From IMG/VR virus record IMGVR_UViG_3300025732_000193, positions 1 to 29,845 of that record: a DNA stretch of 29,845 nucleotides; one strand, given 5' to 3'. Position numbers and translations under genes: made by a program. The number at the start of each line of letters is the position of its first letter. Position 1 is the first letter of the stretch. The stretch comes from a virus. Of the stretch, positions 1-8,247 are shown piece after piece. The notes under the pieces were generated by a model that ran no database searches, was not told the origin of the DNA, and saw only the letters and a program-made list of their open reading frames with translations.

Positions 1-1221
1 CGTAAAGAAGTAACTGCTGTTCTTCTTGAGAACCAAGAACGTGAAATGCAAAAACAGCGCGAGGCTCTATTTGAAGCCGCTCCAGCTAACGCTGTTGGTT
101 CTTATGGCGATACCAATGGTTTCGCTAAGTTCGACCCAGTTCTTATCTCTCTAGTTCGTCGTGCTATGCCACAAATGATCGCTTACGACGTTTGCGGTGT
201 TCAGCCAATGACTCAACCTACTGGTCTAATTTTCGCAATGAAGAGCCGTTACAGCACTCAAGACGGTACTGAAGCTCTTTTCAACGAAGCTGATACTGAC
301 TTCTCTGGTACTGGTACTCACTCTGGTGCTTATGACTTCGGTGGTTCTGAAACTACTGGTACTGGTCTAGCAACTGCTGACGGTGAGCGTCTTGGCCAAG
401 GTGGTACTGGTGACGGTTCTTTCGGTGCTATGGCTTTCAGCATCGAAAAGACTTCTGTTACTGCTAAGACTCGTGCTCTAAAAGCTGAGTACAGCATCGA
501 ACTAGCCCAAGACATGAAATCTGTTCATGGTCTTGACGCTGAAGGTGAACTAAGCAACATTCTCTCTACTGAGATTCTTGCTGAAATCAACCGTGAAGTT
601 ATCCGTACAATCTACAAAACAGCTAAAGCTGGTGCACAAGGTGGTTCTACTGCTGTTGCTGGTACTTTCAACCTAGACGTAGACAGCAATGGTCGTTGGT
701 CAGTTGAGAAGTTCAAAGGTCTAATGTTCCAAATCGAACGTGAAGCCAATGCTATCGGTCAACAGACACGTCGTGGTCGTGGTAACGTGATCATCACTTC
801 AGCTGACGTAGCTTCTGCTCTAGCTATGGCTGGCGTACTAGATTATTCTTCTGGTCTAACTGGCAAGAACGATCTAACTGTTGATGACACAAGCACCACT
901 TTTGCTGGCGTTCTAAATGGCAAGTACAAAGTATATGTTGACCCATATACCAGCAACGTATCTGCTACTCAGTTCTTCGTAGTTGGTTACAAAGGCGCTT
1001 CTGCTTTTGACGCTGGCTTGTTCTACTGCCCATACGTACCACTACAGATGGTACGTGCTGTTGATCCTAACAGCTTCCAGCCAAAGATTGGCTTCAAGAC
1101 TCGTTACGGTCTAGTTGCCAACCCATTCGTCAATCTAGACGATGGCACCAGCGGTCAGGACAATCTAACTGCTAACGCAAACTACTACTATCGTCGTGTT
1201 AAGGTTTCTAACCTAATGTAA
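1..1221 (+). CDS. 23: Major capsid protein gp23 (5' end outside the window)
   Basis: This is the hexamer-forming shell protein of the T4-like head. The reading frame is open from base 1 with no stop, so the gene begins upstream; about 406 codons are present. Recognisable gp23 stretches include VRRAMPQMIAYDVCGVQPM, AEYSIELAQDMKSVHGLDAE, TEILAEINREVIRTIY, FAGVLNGKYKVYVDPY and GFKTRYGLVANPF. In T4 the precursor is trimmed by the gp21 prohead protease after a (L/I)-x-E motif; here L-F-E at bases 67-75, followed by AAPANAVG, sits at the expected distance before the conserved core, so the mature chain probably begins at base 76. The gene is strongly expressed late in T4, and the terminator and late promoter just downstream fit that role. 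No gene 24 follows it, unlike T4. Confidence 0.97.
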   Translation, partial: RKEVTAVLLENQEREMQKQREALFEAAPANAVGSYGDTNGFAKFDPVLISLVRRAMPQMIAYDVCGVQPMTQPTGLIFAMKSRYSTQDGTEALFNEADTDFSGTGTHSGAYDFGGSETTGTGLATADGERLGQGGTGDGSFGAMAFSIEKTSVTAKTRALKAEYSIELAQDMKSVHGLDAEGELSNILSTEILAEINREVIRTIYKTAKAGAQGGSTAVAGTFNLDVDSNGRWSVEKFKGLMFQIEREANAIGQQTRRGRGNVIITSADVASALAMAGVLDYSSGLTGKNDLTVDDTSTTFAGVLNGKYKVYVDPYTSNVSATQFFVVGYKGASAFDAGLFYCPYVPLQMVRAVDPNSFQPKIGFKTRYGLVANPFVNLDDGTSGQDNLTANANYYYRRVKVSNLM

Positions 1222-1260
1222 TCTTCGGATTATTTTAAACCGACATAGAAGCGGTACTTT

Positions 1261-1288
1261 AAGGGAGACAGAAATGTCTCCCTTTTTT
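1261..1288 (+). terminator. Strong rho-independent terminator after gene 23
   Basis: A ten-base stem (AAGGGAGACA pairing with TGTCTCCCTT) closes a GAAA tetraloop and runs directly into six T residues. It lies 40 bases after the gp23 stop and immediately before a late promoter, so it separates the capsid message from the next transcription unit. Confidence 0.93.
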
Positions 1289-1290
1289 AT

Positions 1291-1298
1291 TATAAATA
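1291..1298 (+). promoter_or_regulatory. T4-type late promoter (TATAAATA)
   Basis: The octamer TATAAATA is the exact T4 late promoter consensus recognised by the gp55 sigma factor with gp33 and the gp45 clamp. It sits right after the gp23 terminator and about 28 bases before the next start codon, which places the expected transcription start near base 1304. It would drive the 74-aa gene and gp3, a structural late gene. The gp55 gene itself is encoded at 4658-5194 in this window. Confidence 0.85.
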
Positions 1299-1325
1299 GT
1301 AATGTTCTAACTGTTTTTATGTATT

Positions 1326-1550
1326 ATGGAAGAAAATAGAGTTAAGGTTGTTATATTAACCGATCTTTTAGATAGCCGTGCAAGGAAAGAAAAAGAACTT
1401 GCATTTTACAATGAACAGTTAAGAGATTTACAAATAAAAATGGCTTGGGTCAGACATGAAATTGATTTAACCACAACTATAATTGATATGATTGAAAAAG
1501 AAAAGATATTAGATTTTCAAGAGTATCTCAAAAATAAAAGAGAGTCTTAA
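1326..1550 (+). CDS. Small hypothetical coiled-coil protein (74 aa)
   Basis: I do not recognise this protein. It is 74 aa, highly charged, and its middle (residues 20-65, rich in K, E, R and spaced L/I/M) looks like a coiled coil or helical hairpin; there is no signal peptide or membrane segment. The gene follows a late promoter and its stop overlaps the start of the gp3 gene by one base (TAATG), so the two are probably translated together late in infection. A structural or assembly role is possible from context only. The upstream ribosome binding site is weak. Confidence 0.7.
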   Translation: MEENRVKVVILTDLLDSRARKEKELAFYNEQLRDLQIKMAWVRHEIDLTTTIIDMIEKEKILDFQEYLKNKRES

Positions 1551-2080
1551 TGACTACCATAATTAACTCATCTTATCCATCTTCAATTAATCCATTATCT
1601 CCTAATGGGTTTATGTTAAACATCTTAAAACTGCCAGATGTTTCTTACTTCTGTCAGCAAGCAAATTTACCTTCAATTTCTTTGGGGGAGATTGATCAAT
1701 ACACTCCATTAAGTGTTGCTGGAATTCCAGGAGAAATGTTAGAATACACCAAACTTGATATTCAGTTTTTAATAGACGAACAAATGAATAATTACAAATC
1801 TATTTTTAATTGGATGACTGGTCTTGGGTTCCCAGAAAATAATACTCAATATTCATCTATGCTTGCATTAGACAATAAAAATAGGACTGAACTTTCTAAA
1901 AACTATTCAGATGGTACATTAAGTGTTTTGTCTGCAACAAATAATGTAATTGAGCAAATTTCTTTTATTGATTTATTTCCAATATCATTAGACTCTTTAG
2001 TGTTCCAATCAACAAACAACGATGTGCAATACATGGTTGGTCACGCCACTTTCCGCTATTCATATTACAAATTTATTTGA
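1550..2080 (+). CDS. 3: gp3-like tail completion and sheath stabiliser protein
   Basis: At 176 aa this has the same length as T4 gp3, the protein that caps the tail tube and stabilises the contractile sheath before head joining. Diagnostic stretches for the gp3-like family of distant T4-like phages are LNILKLPDVSYFCQQANLPS near the N-terminus, VAGIPGEMLEYTKLDIQFLI with acidic D-E-Q following, the IFNWMTGLGFPEN segment and the closing HATFRYSYYKFI. The ATG overlaps the stop of the preceding 74-aa gene. Placement just after gene 23 rather than near gene 2/4 as in T4 matches the order seen in marine T4-like phages. Expression is expected from the late promoter at 1291. The -35 box of the uvsY promoter overlaps its stop codon. 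Confidence 0.85.
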   Translation: MTTIINSSYPSSINPLSPNGFMLNILKLPDVSYFCQQANLPSISLGEIDQYTPLSVAGIPGEMLEYTKLDIQFLIDEQMNNYKSIFNWMTGLGFPENNTQYSSMLALDNKNRTELSKNYSDGTLSVLSATNNVIEQISFIDLFPISLDSLVFQSTNNDVQYMVGHATFRYSYYKFI

Positions 2081-2105
2081 TTTTTTGTAAGATTTGTTGT
2101 ATAAT
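2077..2105 (+). promoter_or_regulatory. Sigma70-like early promoter for uvsY-uvsW
   Basis: TTGATT at 2077-2082 and TATAAT at 2100-2105 are separated by exactly 17 bases. The -10 box is flanked by a perfect six-base inverted repeat (TTGTTG 2094-2099, CAACAA 2108-2113). The start codon of uvsY follows 27 bases downstream. The -35 box overlaps the gp3 stop codon, so the late and early units abut with no spacer. Confidence 0.8.
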
Positions 2106-2131
2106 AGCAACAAGTCAACTTGAGGATTATT

Positions 2132-2569
2132 ATGAACATTGAACAATTGCAAGAACTGTGGGAACAAGATTGCCAGATAGATGATAACTATCTCGGTGAA
2201 GCTGCAACAACCACTCCCAAACTCCACGCAAAATATGTTAAAATGCTTGTGCAAGTTAAACTCAAGCATACAAAACTTCAATCTGATTACAATCTTGCTC
2301 GTAAGAATAAGTTTCGATACTATCGGGGTGAGATGTCACGTGATGAATTGAAAGAACTTGAATGGAATCAATGGCAAGGCGTGAAGCCACTTAAGAATGA
2401 GATGGACGAATTTCTCACTGGAGACGAAGACCTAAATTCTTTAGAGGTTAAAATCAAATATCTTGAGACAATGATCTATTTGCTTGAGTCTATCCTACAA
2501 CAGATCAAAGCACGTGACTGGCAGGTACGTTCGCATATAGACTGGAAAAAGTTTTTGGCGGGAATGTAA
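2132..2569 (+). CDS. uvsY: UvsY recombination mediator protein
   Basis: UvsY loads the UvsX recombinase onto single-stranded DNA coated with gp32. The protein is 145 aa against 137 in T4, all-helical and strongly charged, and aligns with T4 UvsY at MNIEQLQELWEQDCQID, the KYVKMLVQVKLKHTKLQ segment, the FRYYRGEMSRDELKELE segment and the C-terminal ILQQIKARDWQVRSHIDWKKF. The ATG at 2132 is chosen because TGAGGA (2121-2126) precedes it at proper spacing; an in-frame TTG twelve bases earlier lies inside the ribosome binding site. It is transcribed from the promoter at 2077 and its stop directly abuts the start of uvsW. Confidence 0.9.
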   Translation: MNIEQLQELWEQDCQIDDNYLGEAATTTPKLHAKYVKMLVQVKLKHTKLQSDYNLARKNKFRYYRGEMSRDELKELEWNQWQGVKPLKNEMDEFLTGDEDLNSLEVKIKYLETMIYLLESILQQIKARDWQVRSHIDWKKFLAGM

Positions 2570-4051
2570 TTGATTAAAATTGAAAAACTGGATGAAGTTT
2601 ATGTTCGTGTGTTTTCTGATCCAAACATTGAACAAGAACTAGCAGACTTCTTTACATACGAATATCCAGGCGCTCGATTCACGCCACAATATAAGGCTAG
2701 GATCTGGGATGGTCGCGTGAGGCTTTTCGATCAAGTTAGAAAATCTCTTTATTCTGGTTTAGTGAACTATGTCATCGAATTTGCTAAAAGGAATGACTAT
2801 GAAGTACAACTATCAGATGACCTCGCCATACAAAATAACATCAATCACGATGACTTACATGAATGGCTTAAAGATCTCAATCCCCAATCCAGAAACGAAG
2901 CAATCCAAGTTCGAGACTACCAGTTTGACGCAATATACAAAGCACTGTCTGATGAGCGAGTTCTTCTCTTGTCGCCAACGGCATCTGGAAAGTCACTTAT
3001 TATCTACTCAATCCTCAGATGGCACTTGGAGCATAAACGTAAGTGCATCGTAATCGTTCCAACAACATCTCTTGTTGAGCAATTATACGCTGACTTTGAA
3101 GATTATTCAAGCGCAAATGGATGGAGCACATCTAAACATTGCCAAAAACTTTACTCTGGTTTTTCAAAAGAGTTTTCAAAAGACATTCTAATTACAACTT
3201 GGCAATCTGTTTATCTACAACCACGTGCATGGTTCAAACAGTTCAATGTAATTATTGGTGATGAGGCGCATCAATTCAAAGCGAAGTCCCTTACAACAGT
3301 TATGGAAAAGATGGATAACATTCGTTATCGCATCGGCACAACTGGAACACTCGACAACAAGAAAATACACCAGCTAGTTCTGGAAGGTATTTTTGGTCCA
3401 GTTCATAGAGTCACTACGACTAAGGCTCTGATGGATTCTGGAAGATTGTCAAACCTAAATATAAAGTGTATCATGTTGAGGTATTCAGATGAGATACGCA
3501 AAGAAAGAAAAAACAAGACTTATCAAGAGGAGATGGATTGGTTAGTCACCAACGATAAGCGTAATAAATTTATACGCAATTTAGCTCTTGCATCCGATGG
3601 TAATGCCCTTGTCCTTTTTCAGTATGTAGAGAAACACGGTAAGTTGCTTTATGAAATGATTAAAGATAAAGCACATGATAACCGTAAGGTATTTTTTGTA
3701 TATGGCGGAACAGACACTTCTGATAGGGAAGCTATTCGTCATATAACAGAAGGAGAAGATGACGCTATTATTATTGCGTCATATGGGACATTTTCTACTG
3801 GGATTAATATCCCATCACTTGAGAACGTGATCTTCGCATCACCATCGAAAAGTAAAATTCGTAACTTGCAGTCAATTGGTCGTGGACTGCGATTGAAAAG
3901 TGGTAAGACTTCATGTAAATTATTTGATATTGCTGACGACTTACATTGGAAGTCGTGGAAGAATCATACTCTAAATCATGCAGCAGAGCGTTATAAAACA
4001 TATGCTGAAGAAGAATTTAAAGTTAAAATATTGGAGGTAGATCTATGTTAA
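2570..4051 (+). CDS. uvsW: UvsW superfamily 2 DNA/RNA helicase
   Basis: UvsW is the T4 helicase that unwinds R-loops and branched DNA and helps switch replication to the recombination mode. The N-terminal 100 residues form the UvsW-specific region (FTPQYKARIWDGRVRLFD), followed by the RecA-like domains: SPTASGKS at 135-142 (Walker A), DEAH at 231-234, and QSIGRGLR at 434-441 (motif VI). At 493 aa it is close to T4 (about 500). It starts with TTG immediately after the uvsY stop; GGCGGGA lies just upstream, and no ATG fits the start of the conserved N-terminus. The C-terminus overlaps the next gene by 7 bases. Confidence 0.96.
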   Translation: MIKIEKLDEVYVRVFSDPNIEQELADFFTYEYPGARFTPQYKARIWDGRVRLFDQVRKSLYSGLVNYVIEFAKRNDYEVQLSDDLAIQNNINHDDLHEWLKDLNPQSRNEAIQVRDYQFDAIYKALSDERVLLLSPTASGKSLIIYSILRWHLEHKRKCIVIVPTTSLVEQLYADFEDYSSANGWSTSKHCQKLYSGFSKEFSKDILITTWQSVYLQPRAWFKQFNVIIGDEAHQFKAKSLTTVMEKMDNIRYRIGTTGTLDNKKIHQLVLEGIFGPVHRVTTTKALMDSGRLSNLNIKCIMLRYSDEIRKERKNKTYQEEMDWLVTNDKRNKFIRNLALASDGNALVLFQYVEKHGKLLYEMIKDKAHDNRKVFFVYGGTDTSDREAIRHITEGEDDAIIIASYGTFSTGINIPSLENVIFASPSKSKIRNLQSIGRGLRLKSGKTSCKLFDIADDLHWKSWKNHTLNHAAERYKTYAEEEFKVKILEVDLC

Positions 4052-4506
4052 ATGACAATGACCTCTATGTAATTTTTAAACTCACATCTGGTGAAAATGT
4101 GATGGCTGTTCTTCGTCAGGAAGACGAAGAAAATATATTAATAGAATATCCGATGATTATGAGATCTATTATTAATTTTGAAGAAGGTAGAGAATCTCTT
4201 ACTGCCCAACCACTATGCATGTTTACAGATGAACATGATTTTATAATTTCTAAGAAAAATATTACATTTATAAAAAAGATGCATCATATTTTTATACCAC
4301 ATTATAAAAAGATTGTGGACGAACATGAACAATCTACTTTCTTTATACCAAATGAAGAAGATAATAAATTGTCATGGGAAGATGATACACCCACACAAAA
4401 ATCTAAACTTATTATTAAAAAATTAAAAGATATTCTTGAATCAGACGAAGAAAGTATAACAGAAAAGCTAAAGCGTTTAGTGCCTGGAAATGATACTATT
4501 AACTAA
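4045..4506 (+). CDS. Sm/Hfq-like fold protein (153 aa)
   Basis: The first 65 residues contain the opening of an Sm-like beta barrel (YVIFKLTSGENVMAVLRQ), a pattern also present in the 102-aa protein at 17063-17371 (FKLVSGEEIIGEVF), so the two are likely paralogues. The remaining C-terminal part is acidic then lysine-rich. Conserved proteins of this type occur beside gene 55 in marine T4-like phages; an RNA-binding or transcription role is possible but unproven. A strong GGAGG (4033-4037) sets the ATG, which overlaps the uvsW stop. No terminator is seen after it; 150 bases of AT-rich DNA with the gene 55 promoter follow. Confidence 0.7.
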   Translation: MLNDNDLYVIFKLTSGENVMAVLRQEDEENILIEYPMIMRSIINFEEGRESLTAQPLCMFTDEHDFIISKKNITFIKKMHHIFIPHYKKIVDEHEQSTFFIPNEEDNKLSWEDDTPTQKSKLIIKKLKDILESDEESITEKLKRLVPGNDTIN

Positions 4507-4589
4507 TCTATTCTAATCATCCCTAGACACCGTGAATTATGCCCCAAGTCAAGTAAAAAATCAAATTTATTTTGTAATTTAAAATAAAC

Positions 4590-4618
4590 TTGTCTTTTTG
4601 TTTGGGGTGTTGTATAAT
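4590..4618 (+). promoter_or_regulatory. Early promoter for the 55-47-46 operon
   Basis: TTGTCT at 4590-4595, exactly 17 bases, then TATAAT at 4613-4618. The gene 55 start follows at 4658 after a 33-base leader that carries AAGAGGAAA as ribosome binding site. It is the only promoter candidate before three overlapping genes that end at the terminator at 7974. Confidence 0.82.
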
Positions 4619-4657
4619 ACATAACATAGCCTCTAATTAGAAAGAGGAAATATATTA

Positions 4658-5194
4658 ATGGCACACTATGTAAACAACAAAGATTTTCTTGAGGCACTTA
4701 TTGACCATCGAGAAAAATGTAAAGACGCAAAAGAAAATGGTGCAGAAAAACCAAGAGTTAGTAATTATATTGGCGAATGTATCTTAAAGATAGCAACCCA
4801 TCTTTCTTATAAACCCAATTTTATAAACTATTCCTATCGGGATGATATGATTCTTGATGGGGTTGAAAATTGTATTCAATATCTGGACAATTTTAATCCT
4901 GATAAATCTCAAAATCCTTTTGCATACTTTACGCAGATTATTTACTATGCATTTTTACGTCGCATAGCCAAAGAAAAGAAACAATCATACATTAAAGGTA
5001 AGTTAATTATGGATATGTCTTTTGACTCATTCGAAGTTCAAGATGATGACGAGCGAGAGTTTCATAATGCTTACATGCAATTTGTTCAACAGAATCGTAA
5101 TTTTGACGAAGTGACCACTTTTGAAGAAAAGAAACGTAAAAAGAAAAAGAATAAAATTGACTTAGATGATTTTATTGAGGGTGATAAAGAATGA
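4658..5194 (+). CDS. 55: gp55 late-transcription sigma factor
   Basis: gp55 is the highly diverged sigma-family protein that directs host RNA polymerase to TATAAATA late promoters. At 178 aa it matches T4 gp55 (185 aa) in length and at YVNNKDFLEALIDHR, the YRDDMILDGVENCIQYLDNF region, NPFAYFTQIIYYAFLRRIAKE and the basic linker KKRKKKKNK. The last residues, IDLDDFIE (167-174), correspond to the T4 C-terminal clamp-binding tail (SLDFLYE in T4), through which gp55 contacts the gp45 sliding clamp. The gene overlaps gene 47 by 4 bases (ATGA). Its product would read the promoter at 1291. Confidence 0.96.
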   Translation: MAHYVNNKDFLEALIDHREKCKDAKENGAEKPRVSNYIGECILKIATHLSYKPNFINYSYRDDMILDGVENCIQYLDNFNPDKSQNPFAYFTQIIYYAFLRRIAKEKKQSYIKGKLIMDMSFDSFEVQDDDEREFHNAYMQFVQQNRNFDEVTTFEEKKRKKKKNKIDLDDFIEGDKE

Positions 5195-6243
5195 AAGTAG
5201 CGATTATAACCGACATTCACTTTGGTGCTCGCAATGATAGTATTGCTTTCTTAGACTTCTTTCATAAATTTTATAATGATGTATTCTTTCCTAAACTTGC
5301 TGAGTATGGTATTACTACCGTGCTTATTCTTGGTGATACTTTTGATCGCCGTAAATACGTCAACTTTTATGCGCTCCAAAGAGCAAAAGAAATGTTCTTT
5401 GATAAACTGGCCAACCTTGGTATTGCTGTTCATATGTTGGCTGGTAATCACGACACTTACTATAAAAACACCAACGATGTAAATTCTCCAGATCTTCTTT
5501 TAAGAGAATACACTAATATTAATGTAATTGATTCACCCACAGATATTACACTTGCTGGTGTAGATATTTGCATGATGCCTTGGATTTGTCCTGAAAACTA
5601 TCAGGAAAGTCTTGACCATATGAAGAATACCAAAGCTGAACTTTGTATGGGACATTTTGAGATTTCTGGCTTTGCGATGTATAGAGGTATGGAATCCCAT
5701 GAAGGACTTTCTAAAGAAACTTTTCAAAAGTTCGATCTTGTATTTTCTGGTCATTATCATCATCGCTCAAATGATGGTCATATACATTATCTGGGAAACC
5801 CCTACGAACTTACTTGGCAAGACTATAATGATCCCCGAGGATTCCATCTGTTCGATCTGGACACACGAGGACTTGAATTCATTGAAAATAGTTATACAAT
5901 GTTCTCAAGAATCGAATACGATGATAAAACCCAAGACCCAATTGATCTAGATACTTTAGACTTAAATCAAAAATATGTAAAACTGGTTATTGTAAATAAA
6001 ACTGATTTTTATAAATTTGACAAATTCATACAGAAGTTGTATAATAAAGGATGTCATGAGATCAAAATTATTGAAGACCTTTCTGAATTTGAAGAAGGTG
6101 ATATTGGTGAAGAAATCAATTTAGAAGACACACTATCAGTTCTTTCTCATTATATTGATTCAATTGAAACCGATGTCGATAAAGAACAAGTTAAAACCTT
6201 TATGAGATCTCTTTATACAGAGGCAGTTAACCAAGAAGTATGA
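5191..6243 (+). CDS. 47: gp47 recombination nuclease subunit (SbcD/Mre11-like)
   Basis: gp47 is the metallophosphoesterase nuclease of the gp46/gp47 complex that resects DNA ends for recombination-dependent replication. All phosphoesterase motifs are visible: D8-x-H10 (TDIHFG), GD at 48-49 with FDRRK, GNHD at 85-88, GHFE at 154-157 and GHYHH at 187-191. Length is 350 aa against 339 in T4. It overlaps gene 55 upstream and gene 46 downstream by 4 bases each, so the three proteins are translationally coupled. Confidence 0.97.
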   Translation: MKVAIITDIHFGARNDSIAFLDFFHKFYNDVFFPKLAEYGITTVLILGDTFDRRKYVNFYALQRAKEMFFDKLANLGIAVHMLAGNHDTYYKNTNDVNSPDLLLREYTNINVIDSPTDITLAGVDICMMPWICPENYQESLDHMKNTKAELCMGHFEISGFAMYRGMESHEGLSKETFQKFDLVFSGHYHHRSNDGHIHYLGNPYELTWQDYNDPRGFHLFDLDTRGLEFIENSYTMFSRIEYDDKTQDPIDLDTLDLNQKYVKLVIVNKTDFYKFDKFIQKLYNKGCHEIKIIEDLSEFEEGDIGEEINLEDTLSVLSHYIDSIETDVDKEQVKTFMRSLYTEAVNQEV

Positions 6244-7955
6244 TCAAATTTAAATCAGTGACTTGGTCGAATTTTCTATCTACAGGTAATTCGCCCAATA
6301 AAGTTTTATTAGATAAATCTCCAACTACTCTTATTATTGGTAAAAATGGCGAGGGTAAAAGCACGATCTTAGATGCATTGTGCTTTTCACTTTTTGGTAA
6401 ACCCTTTCGCAATATCAATAAGGGTCAGCTTGTAAACTCAATCAATCAAAAGAAATGTCTTGTTGAGATTGAGTTTGATATTAATGGTAGGGAATACGTA
6501 ATTAAGCGTGGCATCAAACCAAACATTTTTGAGATTTACCAGGACGGTGAGTTGTTGAATCAAGATGCTGCATCCCGTGACTACCAAAAAGTTCTTGAAC
6601 AACAAATTCTAAAACTAAACTATAAAACATTTACGCAAGTTGTTATTCTTGGGTCTGCATCATTTGTGCCATTTATGCAGTTGCCATCGCTTCAACGTAG
6701 GGAAGTTATTGAGGACATTCTTGATATTCGTATTTTCTCTACAATGAATCAGTTATTGAAGGAGAAAGTGAGTGATACTAAAGCAGAAATTCAGCAAATT
6801 GAAAACGAGATTGCGAATGCAAAGACTAAAGTCGAAGCACAAAATGCTATTATTAAAACTATCTCGGAAGCAAAAGCAGATAATATACGATCTATCCAAA
6901 CGAAAATCGCTAACAGCACTGGCGAAGTTGAGCGAACTCAGTCAGAAGTGGACACCCTTATCGGAGAAATTGAGGTACTCAAAGCACAAATTAGCGATAA
7001 AAAAGATGTCGAGTCAGAACTCAAAAAAGCCGAGTCAATTAGAAGTAAACTCCATAACAAAATTGAAACATATGAACAGCACAAAGAATTTTTTGACACA
7101 CATGACGTATGCCCCTCTTGTGATCAAGGTATCCCACATGAGCACAAGGAAAGTATCGTCAGCAGTCTTAACGCAAAAGTGTCTGAACAAAATGACAAGG
7201 TTGGTGAACTCGAAACAATTCTTGGGTCTCTCAATGAGAGACTTTCGAACATTAACACTATCCTTAATACGATTACGGAAAAGAACATTGAACTCTCAAC
7301 AAAGAACTCGGCTGTTTCCCTCATTAACAAACAAATCTCTAACCTTGAACGAGAGATTGAAAATAATCAAGCGGACACGGCAAATATTGACGAGGAAAAA
7401 CGTAAATTAAAAGAGTTGGCCAAAGCAGCAATTGAAAAGATTTCTGTTAAAACAACACTACACGAACATAGAAATCTACAAGAAGTTTCTTCTATCCTTC
7501 TTAAAGATACTGGTATTAAAACAGCGATTATTCGTGAGTATCTTCCTGTCATGAATAAGCTAATTAATAAGTACCTTAATGCCATGGATGCTTACATTCA
7601 CTTTGAATTAGATGAATCATTCAATGAAATTGTTAAGTCTAGATTCAGGGATGAATTTACTTATGCAAGTTTTTCGGAAGGTGAGAAGTTCAGAATCGAT
7701 ATTGCTATTCTATTTACTTGGCGTCAAATTGCCAAGATGAAGAACTCAGTAAATACTAATTTATTAATCCTGGATGAGATTTTTGATTCTTCATTGGATA
7801 CATCTGGAACAGATTATTTCTTAAATCTAATGAATCAGTTTGGTGAACATACTAATATATTTGTCATTAGTCATAAATCTGATCAGATGTTTGATAAATT
7901 TAGGTCTGTTATTAAGTTTGAAAAGCGCAATGATTTTAGTATAATTTCTACATAA
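6240..7955 (+). CDS. 46: gp46 recombination ATPase subunit (SbcC/Rad50-like)
   Basis: gp46 is the ATPase arm of the gp46/47 end-resection complex. The N-terminal Walker A is GKNGEGKS at 34-41, a long coiled coil (about 165-420) is interrupted by the zinc hook CPSC at 291-294, and the C-terminal half carries the ABC signature SEGEK from 479 and Walker B LLILDE with D512-E513. At 571 aa it is near T4 (560). It is the last gene of the 55-47-46 unit; its stop codon overlaps the palindromic element and terminator that follow. Confidence 0.97.
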   Translation: MIKFKSVTWSNFLSTGNSPNKVLLDKSPTTLIIGKNGEGKSTILDALCFSLFGKPFRNINKGQLVNSINQKKCLVEIEFDINGREYVIKRGIKPNIFEIYQDGELLNQDAASRDYQKVLEQQILKLNYKTFTQVVILGSASFVPFMQLPSLQRREVIEDILDIRIFSTMNQLLKEKVSDTKAEIQQIENEIANAKTKVEAQNAIIKTISEAKADNIRSIQTKIANSTGEVERTQSEVDTLIGEIEVLKAQISDKKDVESELKKAESIRSKLHNKIETYEQHKEFFDTHDVCPSCDQGIPHEHKESIVSSLNAKVSEQNDKVGELETILGSLNERLSNINTILNTITEKNIELSTKNSAVSLINKQISNLEREIENNQADTANIDEEKRKLKELAKAAIEKISVKTTLHEHRNLQEVSSILLKDTGIKTAIIREYLPVMNKLINKYLNAMDAYIHFELDESFNEIVKSRFRDEFTYASFSEGEKFRIDIAILFTWRQIAKMKNSVNTNLLILDEIFDSSLDTSGTDYFLNLMNQFGEHTNIFVISHKSDQMFDKFRSVIKFEKRNDFSIIST

Positions 7956-7956
7956 G

Positions 7957-7974
7957 TAAGTAAGTGCTTACTTA
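7957..7974 (+). repeat. Palindromic element, copy 1 (TAAGTAAG-TG-CTTACTTA)
   Basis: Two perfect eight-base arms separated by TG, starting just after the gene 46 stop. The inner 14 bases AGTAAGTGCTTACT occur again in inverted orientation at 17371-17384, also directly at the end of a gene and just before an intrinsic terminator. It could be a protein-binding site or part of a transcript 3' end structure. Confidence 0.75.
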
Positions 7975-8003
7975 ATAACCTCAAACCAGTGAGGGTTATT
8001 TTT
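7974..8003 (+). terminator. Rho-independent terminator after gene 46
   Basis: AATAACC (7974-7980) pairs with GGTTATT (7994-8000), extended inward by TC/GA with one bulged G, and the stem runs into five T residues. It ends the 55-47-46 unit just before the next promoter. Confidence 0.82.
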
Positions 8004-8011
8004 GTCAATAC

Positions 8012-8040
8012 TTGCCTTTTATTCATACTTGTTGTATACT
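8012..8040 (+). promoter_or_regulatory. Early promoter for the 57-aa gene and the VWA protein
   Basis: TTGCCT at 8012-8017 and TATACT at 8035-8040 with a 17-base spacer. The bases after the -10 box (AACGGTATGAAAATTGAAAA, 8041-8060) closely match the leader of the promoter at 17459, showing that this whole block is a reused promoter-leader cassette and that the ATG at 8047 is leader sequence near the transcription start, not a start codon. Confidence 0.8.
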
Positions 8041-8070
8041 AACGGTATGAAAATTGAAAAGGACTTTGCA

Positions 8071-8244
8071 ATGTGGGAAGAGTTCAGTGACTTTGAACTG
8101 GCTATCTTATGCCGTAAATATCAACTTGAAGATTTGCCAAAATTTGTTTTTGCGTCTAATGGGATCCCCTTTACTTTGGCAAATCGTGCAGAAGTTGAAC
8201 GTGCTTTGACTGAGCACGAAATGACTGAAGCATTTGGAGTATAA
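8071..8244 (+). CDS. Small hypothetical protein (57 aa)
   Basis: I do not recognise this acidic 57-aa protein (MWEEFSDFELAILCRKYQLE at the start). The ATG at 8071 is chosen because AAAAGGA (8057-8063) is placed well before it and because the in-frame ATG at 8047 lies where transcription should begin. It is the first gene of a two-gene unit: three bases separate its stop from the start of the large VWA-domain gene, so it may work with that protein. No membrane segment or known motif is visible. Confidence 0.65.
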   Translation: MWEEFSDFELAILCRKYQLEDLPKFVFASNGIPFTLANRAEVERALTEHEMTEAFGV

Positions 8245-8247
8245 ATA

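Noticed and set aside
6772-7410. A 212-codon + strand frame inside gene 46.
   Set aside because: It is a shifted-frame shadow of the lysine-rich coiled coil of gp46 with no own start signals.
8047-8070. An upstream ATG for the 57-aa gene (or even a frame from 8002).
   Set aside because: It lies at or before the expected transcription start, and the same bases are non-coding leader in the sister cassette at 17488.
8240-8247. A second TATAAATA late promoter match just before the VWA gene.
   Set aside because: The start codon follows directly, so transcription would begin inside the gene; the match arises from the preceding stop codon and ribosome binding region.
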